A DNA stretch of 64,000 nucleotides, from contig NZ_JAUCFJ010000002.1 of the NCBI RefSeq assembly GCF_030348505.1, positions 4,220,001-4,284,000 on the forward strand, given 5' to 3'. The notes beneath the pieces were generated by a model. That model searched no databases, was not told the origin of the DNA, and worked only from the letters and a program-made list of their open reading frames with translations. Below, one piece after another: positions 45,206 through 53,730 of this stretch; the first letter of the stretch is position 1, and every line of letters starts with the position of its first letter. The position numbers and the translations under genes were made by a program. Origin of the DNA: Lysinibacillus sp. G4S2 (GTDB lineage: Bacteria; Bacillota; Bacilli; Bacillales_A; Planococcaceae).

Positions 45206-45967
45206 TTACGCTAAGGCGAAATTGATTATAGCATCATGTAAAAATTGTGCGGCTCCCTGAGAAACGCGCTCATCATAATAAGCTGTAAATCGTTCATCTG
45301 CTATATACATCTGCGCTATACCAGCATGTGCCTCTTTAGAATATTGTGACCACGAAAAGCTTAGCCAACGCTTATGAAGCTCTGCTACCTCCATTGCCAC
45401 ATCATTTTTGGTATCGCCAATCTCCATCGCTTCTTTTAAACGATCAAATAATTGCTGTTCTAGCTGCTGCATTGCCTCATACTGCTCTTCTGTCATATTC
45501 ATCACCTTAGCATTCGACGCTTCAACTGTTTCGTTACCATATTTTGCACGAATTTCTTGACCATATTGCTTTTCATTTTCTTCGATTAGCTTCTCTTTAA
45601 ATCCATTAAATTTCTCTTCATTTGTCATTGGCTGTTCCTCCTCAATAGATTGAATTGTTTTTTCCACTGTTTGTAATATCTTTTCAAGCTGCTCCTTGCG
45701 CTTTAGTAAAGCAGCACGATGCGTTTTGAGTGCTTCTGTATGTTGAAAATCAGGTGCTTGAATAATTTCCTGAATTGTTGCTAGCTTCATATCTAATGCT
45801 CTATAAAATAAAATTTGCTGGAGCATATCAACCTCAAACTGTCCATAAAATCGATAGCCTGCTTCATTGGTTCTTGCTGGCCTCAGTAATCCAATTTCAT
45901 CGTAATAACGCAGTGTTCTTGTACTAACCCCAGACAATTGGGCAAGCTCTTGAATTGTATATTCCAT
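45206..45967 (-). CDS. MerR family regulator with TipAS-like ligand domain (Mta-like)
   Basis: 253-aa activator. The N-terminal MerR HTH (YTIQELAQLSGVSTRTLRYY then DEIGLLRP) is followed by a coiled-coil dimer helix (residues about 75-110). The C-terminal TipAS drug-binding type domain covers about 115-250 (LHKRWLSFSWSQYSKEAHAG). Bacillus Mta of the same layout activates multidrug pump genes. Here it has no pump next to it, and the neighbouring gap is full of repeat elements. TGGAGGTG precedes the ATG. Confidence 0.88.
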   Translation of the reverse strand: MEYTIQELAQLSGVSTRTLRYYDEIGLLRPARTNEAGYRFYGQFEVDMLQQILFYRALDMKLATIQEIIQAPDFQHTEALKTHRAALLKRKEQLEKILQTVEKTIQSIEEEQPMTNEEKFNGFKEKLIEENEKQYGQEIRAKYGNETVEASNAKVMNMTEEQYEAMQQLEQQLFDRLKEAMEIGDTKNDVAMEVAELHKRWLSFSWSQYSKEAHAGIAQMYIADERFTAYYDERVSQGAAQFLHDAIINFALA

Positions 45968-46030
45968 ACTTTTTCACCTCCATTAATGCTACTGTAAATC
46001 TTTACGTAACGTTAAGGTCAAGAAAAATTT

Positions 46031-46164
46031 GCACATTACCATAACGTTGAGTTATTTTCCATTCTGACTGGGCGCTTTTCTGGGGGCATTCAGCCTTTAT
46101 CCAATCATCTTATAGCCGTGGCACACGTTTTAACAAATGCCACCCCAGATTTTTGGTAATGATA
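46031..46164. mobile_element. Decayed family A element (A4b)
   Basis: Ends CATTACCATAACG and TTTTTGGTAATG, interior TTCTGACTGGGCGCTTTT like the other copies. No clear target duplication remains. Confidence 0.5.
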
Positions 46165-46167
46165 TTT

Positions 46168-46311
46168 GGTTCATCACCATAACGTGTGGTCGATTTCCAT
46201 TCCGACTGAGAGCGTCCGATGAGCCGCTTCACTCGCGAGGCTAGCTCCAGCAGGAACGAAGATTAACCAATATACAGTGCATATATTTTTAAAAACTTTT
46301 GGTGTCGAGCC
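46168..46311. mobile_element. Family A non-coding element (A4)
   Basis: 144 bp from GGTTCATCACCATAACGTG to TTTTGGTGTCGAGCC, next to a second decayed copy. The flanking 8-mers match only weakly. Confidence 0.65.
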
Positions 46312-46406
46312 CTAATTTTACATAACTTAGTAAAAAACAGAAAAATCCGAAACCTTTCGTTAGGTTTGGCGGTATATCTAGTATCACGCTTAGTTGGAGG
46401 TATATA

Positions 46407-47045
46407 ATGAATAGCCCTTATAAGATAGCTATAATTGGAGGAACAGGGAAAGTAGGAAGACATATAGCAACTCATGCCATACAGAAAGGATACCATGTTC
46501 GGATGCTTGTAAGAAATCCAGAAAGGTTGTTAGTTAAAAATGAGAAAATTGAAATAGTGAAAGGGCAAGTACAAGATATAAATAGTATCCGAGAGCTTCT
46601 TAAAGATTGTAAAATCGTCATTAATACATTTGGTCAACCAACTAAAGGAGAACAAATATATAGCAAAGTAACTAAAAATATTCTTGATGTAATGAAAGAT
46701 TTAAACATTAGTCGTTATATAGGTGTGTCGGGTGGTTCTTTAACTATTCATGAGGACAAAAAGAGCATTTTGAATCGTTTTGGAGCAAAAATATTTGAAG
46801 TTTTCTTGCCAAAAATGATGCAGGATAAAAAATTAGAATGGGAAATTTTATTACATAATAAACAGATCAACTGGACATTAATTAGATTGCCATTTGTAAA
46901 AGATAGTTTAAAATCATATCAGATCATGGAAAACCTTACTGATATGCCTGGTACAAAAATTACTAATCAAGATATAGCCACCTTTATCATTGATCAAGTA
47001 AATAACACGCAGTACATACACAAAGCACCGTTCATCTCCAATTAG
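46407..47045 (+). CDS. NAD(P)-binding protein (NmrA/atypical SDR-like)
   Basis: 212-aa Rossmann-fold protein. The N-terminal dinucleotide motif IIGGTGKVGRH (residues about 9-19) is followed by VRMLVRNPER, a pattern suited to NADP binding. RYIGVSGGS near residue 105-115 replaces the usual catalytic region, so the enzymatic role is unclear. GGAGG precedes the ATG by 7 nt. It stands alone between element A4 and a terminator. Confidence 0.85.
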   Translation: MNSPYKIAIIGGTGKVGRHIATHAIQKGYHVRMLVRNPERLLVKNEKIEIVKGQVQDINSIRELLKDCKIVINTFGQPTKGEQIYSKVTKNILDVMKDLNISRYIGVSGGSLTIHEDKKSILNRFGAKIFEVFLPKMMQDKKLEWEILLHNKQINWTLIRLPFVKDSLKSYQIMENLTDMPGTKITNQDIATFIIDQVNNTQYIHKAPFISN

Positions 47046-47071
47046 TCTAGTATCAATAAATTGACATAAGA

Positions 47072-47107
47072 AAATAGCATGCTAAGAATACCTCTAGCAT
47101 GCTATTT
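47072..47107. terminator. Bidirectional terminator
   Basis: AAATAGCATGCTA pairs with TAGCATGCTATTT over a 10-nt loop, between the NAD(P)-binding gene and the converging SLH gene. Confidence 0.88.
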
Positions 47108-47154
47108 TTTAGTGTGGATTTACCACATGATGTCTTAGGAAATTCTAATTCCTT

Positions 47155-49923
47155 TTATCTTGATAATGTAATTGTTTGTGAAGTGAAATCTAACTTATTC
47201 CCACTAGAATCCATAATACCATTACGAGATGAGGCTTGAATCGTAACATTTCCATATAAACCTTGTGGTATTGTAATCAACACTTTATCATTGCCTTGTG
47301 GATAGGTAGTTGCCCCTACTGTAGAACCATTCACAACAATGTCAAAGTCCATACTATTAACGTTTATTACTGGCTCACTAAAAACAACCTCTAAAGATTG
47401 TGAATTGCTAACATTAACATTGACAACCTTTGGTGCAACATTTTCTTTAAGATTAACTGAAGTTCTCACCTCGTCGAATGATTCCATAGAGTTTGCTGCT
47501 CTTAAGCCTTTAATCGTGAAATTACGTATGCCACTAAAATAATTCGAATCCTTTTTCAATGTTAGCTTAATACGATTTAAATTAGATGCCTCTACAACTG
47601 CACTTTCTACCTGAGCATTATCAATCATATAATTTTGAACGTTTTGAGCTAGTGCTGGATCAACAGGATAATTGAAATTTAAATAAACAATATTATTATC
47701 CTTAATAGAATAATCTGTTGCAGATGTTTGAATTGGATTGTACTGCGTCAATACTAGTTTATTACCATTAACATTTAAATCACCATTACGTGAAAATTTG
47801 ACATTTGGCACTTCATTGATTGGCACACCGTATAAATTTGTAACATTAGATAAAAATAGTTTGCCATCATAAGAAGCTCCCTTTAAATCATAAGGGCCTA
47901 GCAGTCCTGCTATTTTTACACGTAATTTTGTAGGTTGATCTTTTACGCTATAAATATCACCTTGAGGTCCTCTTGATAACTCATACAAAATGTGGTTATT
48001 CATATAGCTTCCAGTAAATGATGCTTTTGGGTATGTTCCCAACTGTACTGGCTTATCGAAAGTTAATTGTAAATATTCTACATTATCCTCGTAAACTATA
48101 TCAGAACTCATTAGTGCAGGAGCTTTGTCATCTCTTATAAAGTTATACACTGTTGAGAATGTTGCTGTTTCACCTGATAAATCAGTAATTACACGGCTAG
48201 AAGCTGTCCCAATCGTTGTAATTCCTTGAAGTATACTTTTTGGATCAACCGTAACATTAAATAAACGACCATTTTTAGGATCTTTCTCTACTTTATTCAC
48301 GGAAATTGAAGTCTGACCGCTTTTGATTGAAAGATCATATGGGTATAGCTGTTGAATCTCCTCTGAGAACAATAGCTGGAACGTATTTGGTCCAGTTTGT
48401 GTGACAGTAGATAATGTCGGCGCAACACCATCTCTATCTCCCTTTTTCACTGATACAGTAGCAGGGTTTGGTGAAATTATGTTTCCTGACAAATCTGTTG
48501 CCGCTACGAATGTAATCTGCATAGCTGTACCAGGTGATAAATAACTACCATTTACTGTTGCAGCTGATAAGTCAAAGGTTGCTTCAGTTGCATTTTGCTC
48601 AATGCTGCCTACTACATTTGCCACCCTTGTACCATTTGGTAATGTGAATTGAATGCGTTCATTAGGAAATGCTGCCATTGGTTCAGAGAATTGCACTTTA
48701 ACGATTGAAGAATTTTTCCCTTGCGTTGTCCCTATAATAGTAGGCGCTTGTATATCCCCAGCAATGACGAAATTCGCATCTACTTTGTTAAGCACTAAGC
48801 CCTTTTCTGATTTGATGTTATTTAACACATAGCGATGTGTACCTTTTAATGGCTCATTAACTGTAAAGATGATTGATTTTTTATCAGCACTGATTTCTGT
48901 TTTCACAACTGAAAGTGCTTTTAAAGTATCCACATTAGAGAAAGATACAACATTATCCTGTAATTTCCCATCTGGTTTTAACACTGAGGCTGGGTCAATT
49001 GCTTGGTTGAAAACAACTTTAATCTGTGAGGCGTTAGTGCCCTCAATTGATTGTACTTTTAGCTCATTGACTTCATATGTCACAACAGCGGAATATGGTT
49101 TGTCATTAATTTTGAAGTCTACTTTTGTTTGCACATTTTCAATAAGCGGCGTTGCCAAAGTTACCTTATGGTTTGTTCCATCTGTTAATGTTACCTGTAG
49201 TGTATTTGCATCTACAACTTTAACTGTTTGGATGAGTAATGGCACTTCAGGTTTTTTCACCATATCTTGTATATTCGTCATCGAACGATGTAAAAATGAC
49301 GCAAATTGACCACGTGTTAGTGTGCCTTTCGGATTAAATGCTTTTACATTTGTAATCTTTGCATATTCTAATGCAATAATAGCTTCACGATTTTCTGGTA
49401 AAGCTGATTTTAAATCTGTAATAGAAGATTTATAGTTTTCTTTTTTATACATTTCAATTAAATCGATATCGTAAACTGCTTCAATCGCACTTACTAAGAT
49501 AGAAGCCATTTGTTCACGTGGAATATTCTGGGAAGGTAATAACTTGTTGTTAGTCCCTTTGTAAATGCCATTATCATATATAAGTGCTGCATATTGTAGC
49601 AATTCTTTATCTTTTGCAGACGTAGGCAAGTCTGTAAAACGTACTTTTTTATTGTAATCTGCTGGCACATTGAAGTTTTCAGATACAAGCCATTTCCCTA
49701 AAAATTTCGTTACATTACCTTTTGTAAGGGTTGCGTTTGGCTTAAATGTGCCGTCTGGATACCCACCTATAATTTTTGCATCTGCTAATGCCAAAATAGC
49801 CTCTTTATGGTCACTTTTCGCAATATCTGTAAAGTTAGCTGCACTTGCAGTAGGAACAACAGCCGCGGCAACCAATGCAGCAGAAGCTGCACTTACAATC
49901 CATTTACTTTGCTTTTTTTTCAT
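47155..49923 (-). CDS. Large S-layer-homology (SLH) cell-surface protein
   Basis: 922-aa exported protein. A signal peptide (residues 1-28, ends TASA) is followed by three SLH modules at about 30-80, 93-150 and 165-217 (FTDIAKSDHKEAILALADAK and GGYPDGTFKPNATLTKG are typical), which anchor it to pyruvylated wall polymer. The rest (about 230-922) is a series of beta-rich Ig-like or SbsC-type repeats with recurring VVFSEPV/VQFSEPM and similar strands. It may be an S-layer or surface adhesion protein; I cannot tell which. GGAGG precedes the ATG. It converges on a bidirectional terminator. Confidence 0.92.
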   Translation of the reverse strand: MKKKQSKWIVSAASAALVAAAVVPTASAANFTDIAKSDHKEAILALADAKIIGGYPDGTFKPNATLTKGNVTKFLGKWLVSENFNVPADYNKKVRFTDLPTSAKDKELLQYAALIYDNGIYKGTNNKLLPSQNIPREQMASILVSAIEAVYDIDLIEMYKKENYKSSITDLKSALPENREAIIALEYAKITNVKAFNPKGTLTRGQFASFLHRSMTNIQDMVKKPEVPLLIQTVKVVDANTLQVTLTDGTNHKVTLATPLIENVQTKVDFKINDKPYSAVVTYEVNELKVQSIEGTNASQIKVVFNQAIDPASVLKPDGKLQDNVVSFSNVDTLKALSVVKTEISADKKSIIFTVNEPLKGTHRYVLNNIKSEKGLVLNKVDANFVIAGDIQAPTIIGTTQGKNSSIVKVQFSEPMAAFPNERIQFTLPNGTRVANVVGSIEQNATEATFDLSAATVNGSYLSPGTAMQITFVAATDLSGNIISPNPATVSVKKGDRDGVAPTLSTVTQTGPNTFQLLFSEEIQQLYPYDLSIKSGQTSISVNKVEKDPKNGRLFNVTVDPKSILQGITTIGTASSRVITDLSGETATFSTVYNFIRDDKAPALMSSDIVYEDNVEYLQLTFDKPVQLGTYPKASFTGSYMNNHILYELSRGPQGDIYSVKDQPTKLRVKIAGLLGPYDLKGASYDGKLFLSNVTNLYGVPINEVPNVKFSRNGDLNVNGNKLVLTQYNPIQTSATDYSIKDNNIVYLNFNYPVDPALAQNVQNYMIDNAQVESAVVEASNLNRIKLTLKKDSNYFSGIRNFTIKGLRAANSMESFDEVRTSVNLKENVAPKVVNVNVSNSQSLEVVFSEPVINVNSMDFDIVVNGSTVGATTYPQGNDKVLITIPQGLYGNVTIQASSRNGIMDSSGNKLDFTSQTITLSR

Positions 49924-50300
49924 ATTTATTTCCTCCTACAATTCTATTCATCTCCATTATAAAAGAAAGATAGATTTATTCCAAAGGATATACCAATATT
50001 ATCGTCATTTACCAAGGATTATTTGTCCAATAAATAAACTAAGCAATTTGAAGTTACACGAAGTTTGTTTGTCCATAGAGATGAGGATGATAAGAAATAA
50101 TTTTTAGCAGGCATGTTGATTAGGACAAAAACGGGTTTATTATTGAGTGATAAAAGGATTTTTGTTGGCTCATCACCAAAAGTTATGGATGACATTTTTT
50201 TAAATATATGCGCTGTATATTAGTTGACCTTCGTTCCGGCTGGGCGACTCCTTGAGGATCAGCGTCACAGCTGAGGCCCTGGAGCGAGCCAGAAGAGGAA

Positions 50301-50362
50301 CGAAGGCTAAAAACATCACGTCCTGTGATAACGCCTTCGTGACCTACATCTTGTAGGCCCAA
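50301..50362. repeat. Paired-hairpin motif inside element A5
   Basis: Outer stem CGAAGGC/GCCTTCG encloses ATCAC-GTCCT-GTGAT; a second hairpin CCTACA-TCT-TGTAGG follows. Same arrangement as 42518-42579 with different stem bases. Confidence 0.65.
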
Positions 50363-50398
50363 GCGGCTCATCGGACGCTCCCAGGAAGCTTTGCTCTG

Positions 50399-50705
50399 TG
50401 CGAAAGCGTGGCGGCAGCAACATGGTTTTCGTCTGTGCGAAAGCGAAGCGGCAGCAACATGGTTTTCGTCTGTGCGAAAGCGAAGCGGCAGCAACATGGT
50501 TTTCGTCTGTGCGAAAGCGAAGCGGCAGCAACATGGTTTTCGTCTGTGCGAAAGCGAAGCGGCAGCAACATGGTTTTCGTTCTGTGCGAAAGCGAAGCGG
50601 CAGCAACATGGTTTTCGTCTGTGCGAAAGCCTAGTGACAGCAACAACAAATGTTTTCTGTAGCGAAAGCAAAGCGGCAGCTACAAATGTTTTATCTGCGC
50701 GAAAG
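50399..50705. repeat. 37-bp REP-like tandem array, about nine units
   Basis: Units of GCGAAAGCGAAGCGGCAGCA followed by ACATGGTTTTCGTCTGT. The middle five are identical or nearly so, and the outer ones are diverged. Each unit is contiguous with the next, with no unique spacers. Confidence 0.9.
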
Positions 50706-50944
50706 GGAGCGTCAGCAGCAAAGCGCCCGGTCGAAACAGAAATCCACCACACATTTTGGTGAAGAGCCTTTTGTTGCTATTTTGCTAATGTATTCCCATT
50801 TTAACTGATTGTAGCGTAGGGCTACTCCCGCGGAAAAGCGAGTAACCTGTAGCGGAAATCAGAGACTTCTAATTAATCAGAGTGGATAAAAATGGTTAAT
50901 CAACACACCTGGGTTTTAGTAGTCTAGAGCGATGAGTGAACTAC

Positions 50945-51260
50945 TTGCCACTTAGCAAAGCTTGAAGTGGAGCTTCTCAGTTCCACGACGAAAGCAACCT
51001 TTCATCTCCCTAAGCGTTACTTCGTGGTGTTCCAACCCTAGATGTCCAACGCTTGGACGCTCTTTGGGTACGGTTGATATTTTACGCCAGAACCGAATGG
51101 CTTGGTTTTCGCACTCTATTTTCTTCCTGCAACCTCATATATCAAGTCATCAAAGAACTTCATATAGCTAGTTAATCAAAAGTTTTTGGCGAAATTTATC
51201 TCCCACCTACGTTAGGCTAACGCTCTTCACACGCTTGAGGAAGGAGAATTCTCTCGTTAA
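50945..51260 (-). pseudogene. Right-end scar of an IS200/IS605-type (tnpB) element
   Basis: On the minus strand the region near 50945-50995 reads GAACTGAGAAGCTCCACTTC, then CAAGCTTTGCTAAGTGG and AAGTAGTTCAC. This resembles the hairpin-bearing right end of IS1341/tnpB elements, from which guide-like RNAs arise. Upstream, only frame-broken coding traces remain. The gap 51261-51700 holds two GTTGGGCGATAAA units (51437-51482) and no gene. Confidence 0.4.
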
Positions 51261-51700
51261 ATTCGTTAAACGAATCTTAATAGCAAGTGCAGCACATATC
51301 TCTTAGAATAAAAAAGCTCATAACGACCTCCATACAAACATCTACTGGAGAAATCGTAATGAGCTATATTTATTGAATAAGCAAATTACAAAGTTACTTA
51401 ACAGGCAAAACCACTATTAGGACGTGTTATGTTGATAAATTTACAAGTTGGGCGATAAATTCAATGAATCTCTCGATAAAACAAGTACAAATTTTATAAT
51501 TTCCTTAACAAGAACAAATGCATGAAAGCGCTCTTTTACATCCGACAAGCGCTGGAGAGACCGAAACAAAAGTAAGCGATCCACCACTTTTGTCCGAGGG
51601 ATCAAAGCGACCTTGATGATGCAAACGAGCGCTTTAGCCTACACGAAAACTATGGTCTTGGTTATCCACAATTAAAAATCTATAATTTCATTAATAATCA

Positions 51701-51737
51701 AAAAGCAGTAGATGTAAGTTACATCTACTGCTTTTTT
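51701..51737 (-). terminator. Terminator of tRNA array 1
   Basis: Near-perfect palindrome with arms AAAAGCAGTAGATGTAA and TTACATCTACTGCTTTT; it follows the last tRNA on the minus strand. The second array has an equivalent. Confidence 0.85.
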
Positions 51738-51741
51738 AGTA

Positions 51742-51813
51742 TGACCCGTACGGGATTCGAACCCGTGTTACCGCCGTGAAAGGGCGGTGTCTTAACCACT
51801 TGACCAACGGGCC
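51742..51813 (-). tRNA. tRNA-Glu (TTC), array 1
   Basis: 72 nt, anticodon TTC, normal acceptor pairing (GGCCCGT/ACGGGTC). CCA is not encoded. It is identical to the array 2 copy. Confidence 0.93.
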
Positions 51814-51815
51814 AA

Positions 51816-51905
51816 TGGCGGAGAAGGAGGGATTTGAACCTCGCGCCGGTTACCCGACCTACACCCTTAGCAGGGGCGCCTCTTCAGCCTCTTGAGTACT
51901 TCCCC
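51816..51905 (-). tRNA. tRNA-Ser (GCT), array 1, with T-stem deletion
   Basis: Anticodon GCT with a long variable arm. It lacks one G of the T-stem (GAGGTTC against GAGGGTTC in array 2), so its fold is probably disturbed. Confidence 0.8.
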
Positions 51906-51915
51906 AAATAAAAAA

Positions 51916-51992
51916 TGGCTCCGAAGGCAGGACTCGAACCTGCGACAACCTGATTAACAGTCAGGTGCTACTACCAACTGAGCTACTTCGGA
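51916..51992 (-). tRNA. tRNA-Asn (GTT), array 1
   Basis: 77 nt, anticodon GTT, CCA encoded. It is identical to the array 2 copy. Confidence 0.93.
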
Positions 51993-51996
51993 ATAA

Positions 51997-52074
<78 letters not shown>

Positions 52075-52075
52075 T

Positions 52076-52149
52076 TGGAGCGGGTGATGAGAATCGAACT
52101 CACGACATCAGCTTGGAAGGCTGAGGTTTTACCATTAAACTACACCCGC
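52076..52149 (-). tRNA. tRNA-Gly (TCC), array 1
   Basis: 74 nt, anticodon TCC, CCA encoded. It matches array 2. Confidence 0.93.
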
Positions 52150-52154
52150 AAATA

Positions 52155-52230
52155 TGGTGGGTCAGGACGGAATCGAACCGCCGACACTTAGAGCTTCAAT
52201 CTAATGCTCTACCAACTGAGCTACTGACCC
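52155..52230 (-). tRNA. tRNA-Phe (GAA), array 1
   Basis: 76 nt, anticodon loop TTGAAGC (GAA), CCA encoded. It matches array 2. Confidence 0.92.
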
Positions 52231-52287
52231 ATATTATCATGCTAAGCTTTCTACACTCTTTTGCTTCTCATGTATTTCTTTTAAAAA

Positions 52288-52363
52288 TGGCGGTCCCGAC
52301 CGGGATCGAACCGGCGATCTCCTGCGTGACAGGCAGGCATGTTAACCGCTACACCACGGGACC
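52288..52363 (-). tRNA. tRNA-Asp (GTC), array 1
   Basis: 76 nt, anticodon GTC, CCA encoded. It matches array 2. Confidence 0.93.
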
Positions 52364-52366
52364 TTT

Positions 52367-52441
<75 letters not shown>

Positions 52442-52491
52442 TTAACAATATTCTTTTCGAGTTTTTTAAACACCATTTATAGAAATAAAAC

Positions 52492-52583
52492 TGGAGGAGG
52501 TAGAGGGATTCGAACCCCGCGCGGTGTTACCCGCCTGTCGGTTTTCAAGACCGATCCCTTCAGCCAGACTTGGGTATACCTCC
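52492..52583 (-). tRNA. tRNA-Ser (TGA), array 1, with T-stem deletion
   Basis: Anticodon TGA, long variable arm, CCA encoded. One G fewer in the T-stem than array 2. Confidence 0.8.
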
Positions 52584-52598
52584 GTAACAATATATAAA

Positions 52599-52675
52599 TG
52601 GTGGACCTTGCAGGACTCGAACCTGCGACCGGACGGTTATGAGCCGTCTGCTCTAACCAACTGAGCTAAAGGTCC
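52599..52675 (-). tRNA. tRNA-Ile2 (CAT, lysidine type), array 1
   Basis: 77 nt, anticodon CAT. The body (GGACCTTTAGCTC, anticodon stem GACGG) is that of the Bacillus isoleucine tRNA whose CAT is modified by TilS, rather than methionine. The cluster order supports this. Confidence 0.82.
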
Positions 52676-52682
52676 TTTAAGA

Positions 52683-52755
52683 TGGCGGCAGAGGGGATCG
52701 AACCCCGACCTTACGGGTATGAACCGTACGCTCTAGCCAGCCGAGCTACGCCGCC
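52683..52755 (-). tRNA. Elongator tRNA-Met (CAT), array 1, with deletion
   Basis: Anticodon CAT, body GGCGGCGTAGCTC. CCA is not encoded. It lacks one G in the T-stem and has a T-to-C change in the D-arm (as read on the plus strand) relative to array 2. Confidence 0.8.
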
Positions 52756-52779
52756 AGGATCTTTATACTGGTTATCTTT

Positions 52780-52855
52780 TGGTGGAGCCTAGCGGGATCG
52801 AACCGCTGACCTCCTGCGTGCAAGGCAGGCGCTCTCCCAGCTGAGCTAAGGCCCC
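52780..52855 (-). tRNA. tRNA-Ala (TGC), array 1
   Basis: 76 nt, anticodon TGC, CCA encoded. It matches array 2. Confidence 0.93.
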
Positions 52856-52861
52856 AAAGAA

Positions 52862-52938
52862 TGGTCGGAATGACAGGATTCGAACCTACGACCCCTTGGT
52901 CCCAAACCAAGTGCTCTACCAAGCTGAGCTACATTCCG
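52862..52938 (-). tRNA. tRNA-Pro (TGG), array 1
   Basis: 77 nt, anticodon TGG, CCA encoded. It matches array 2. Confidence 0.93.
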
Positions 52939-52955
52939 ATAAACAAATATTTATA

Positions 52956-53032
<77 letters not shown>

Positions 53033-53046
53033 TAATTATTAAAAAA

Positions 53047-53135
53047 TGGTGCCGAGGGCCGGAATCGAACCGGCACGGTAGTCACCTACCGCAGGATTTT
53101 AAGTCCTGTGCGTCTGCCAGTTCCGCCACCCCGGC
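53047..53135 (-). tRNA. tRNA-Leu (TAA), array 1
   Basis: 89 nt with long variable arm, anticodon TAA, CCA encoded. It matches array 2. Confidence 0.93.
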
Positions 53136-53140
53136 ACATT

Positions 53141-53214
53141 TGGAGCGGAAGACGAGGTTCGAACTCGCGACCCCACCTTGGCAAGGTGGTGTTCTACCAC
53201 TGAACTACTTCCGC
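53141..53214 (-). tRNA. tRNA-Gly (GCC), array 1, with deletion
   Basis: Anticodon GCC, CCA encoded. 74 nt against the usual 75: one G is missing in the run after the anticodon stem. Confidence 0.8.
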
Positions 53215-53261
53215 ATGTGCATAAGATTTATTTATCCTGGCAATTATGAAATTCTGAAAAA

Positions 53262-53345
53262 TGGTGCGGGTGAAGGAGTCGAACCCCCACGCCTTGCGGC
53301 GCTAGATCCTAAGTCTAGTGCGTCTGCCAATTCCGCCACACCCGC
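53262..53345 (-). tRNA. tRNA-Leu (TAG), array 1, with deletion
   Basis: Anticodon TAG, long variable arm, CCA encoded. One C is missing in the T-stem region (CTCCTTCAC against CTCCCTTCAC). Confidence 0.8.
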
Positions 53346-53366
53346 ATATTTTGTTGGCAATTTAAA

Positions 53367-53443
53367 TGGTGAGCCATGAAGGACTCGAACCTTCGACCCT
53401 CTGATTAAAAGTCAGATGCTTCTACCAACTGAGCTAATGGCTC
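53367..53443 (-). tRNA. tRNA-Lys (TTT), array 1, with insertion
   Basis: Anticodon TTT, CCA encoded. One extra A in the D-arm (GTAGAAGC against GTAGAGC). Confidence 0.8.
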
Positions 53444-53450
53444 AAAACTA

Positions 53451-53526
<76 letters not shown>

Positions 53527-53529
53527 AAA

Positions 53530-53604
53530 TGGTGGAGGATGACGGGCTCGAACCGCCGACCCCTGCTTGTAAGGCAGGTGCTCTCCCAGCTGAGCTAATC
53601 CTCC
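53530..53604 (-). tRNA. tRNA-Val (TAC), array 1, with deletion
   Basis: Anticodon TAC, CCA encoded. 75 nt against 76: one G is missing after the anticodon stem. Confidence 0.8.
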
Positions 53605-53613
53605 TGGGTATAA

Positions 53614-53730
53614 TGCCTAGCGACGTCCTACTCTCACAGGGGAAGCCCCCAACTACCATCGGCGCTAAAGAGCTTAACTTCCGTGTTCGGTATGGGAACG
53701 GGTGTGACCTCTTTGCCATCATCACTAGAC
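53614..53730 (-). rRNA. rrf: 5S rRNA, array 1 (not linked to 23S)
   Basis: Contains the standard GTCACACCCGTTCCCATACC and GAACACGGAAGTTAAGC segments. One G fewer than the array 2 copy in the GGGGCTTCCCC(C) run. No 23S gene lies upstream. Exact ends are approximate. Confidence 0.9.

Larger units (their letters stand above)
50167..50768. mobile_element. Family A non-coding element (A5), enlarged by REP-like array
   Basis: 602 bp from GGCTCATCACCAAAAG to TTTTGGTGAAGAGCC, flanked by TTTTGTT on both sides. Its interior holds a paired hairpin (50301-50362) and a 37-bp repeat array (50399-50705). Confidence 0.75.
50109..50910. mobile_element. Family B non-coding element (B2) with nested element A5
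   Basis: Left end AGGCATGTTGATTAGG and right end GGTTAATCAACACACCT. The interior has TGATTGTAGCGTAGGGCTAC and GCGAGTAACC. Element A5 interrupts it at 50167-50768. Open frames here are repeat translations. Confidence 0.7.

Noticed and set aside
46263..46496. 77-aa minus-strand frame near the A4 element
   Set aside because: Overlaps the end of the mobile element and the start of the NAD(P)-binding gene; no ribosome site.
50399..50705. CRISPR-like regular 37-bp repeats
   Set aside because: Units are contiguous with no unique spacers and no cas genes are near; the same unit occurs singly elsewhere, so it is a REP-like tandem repeat.
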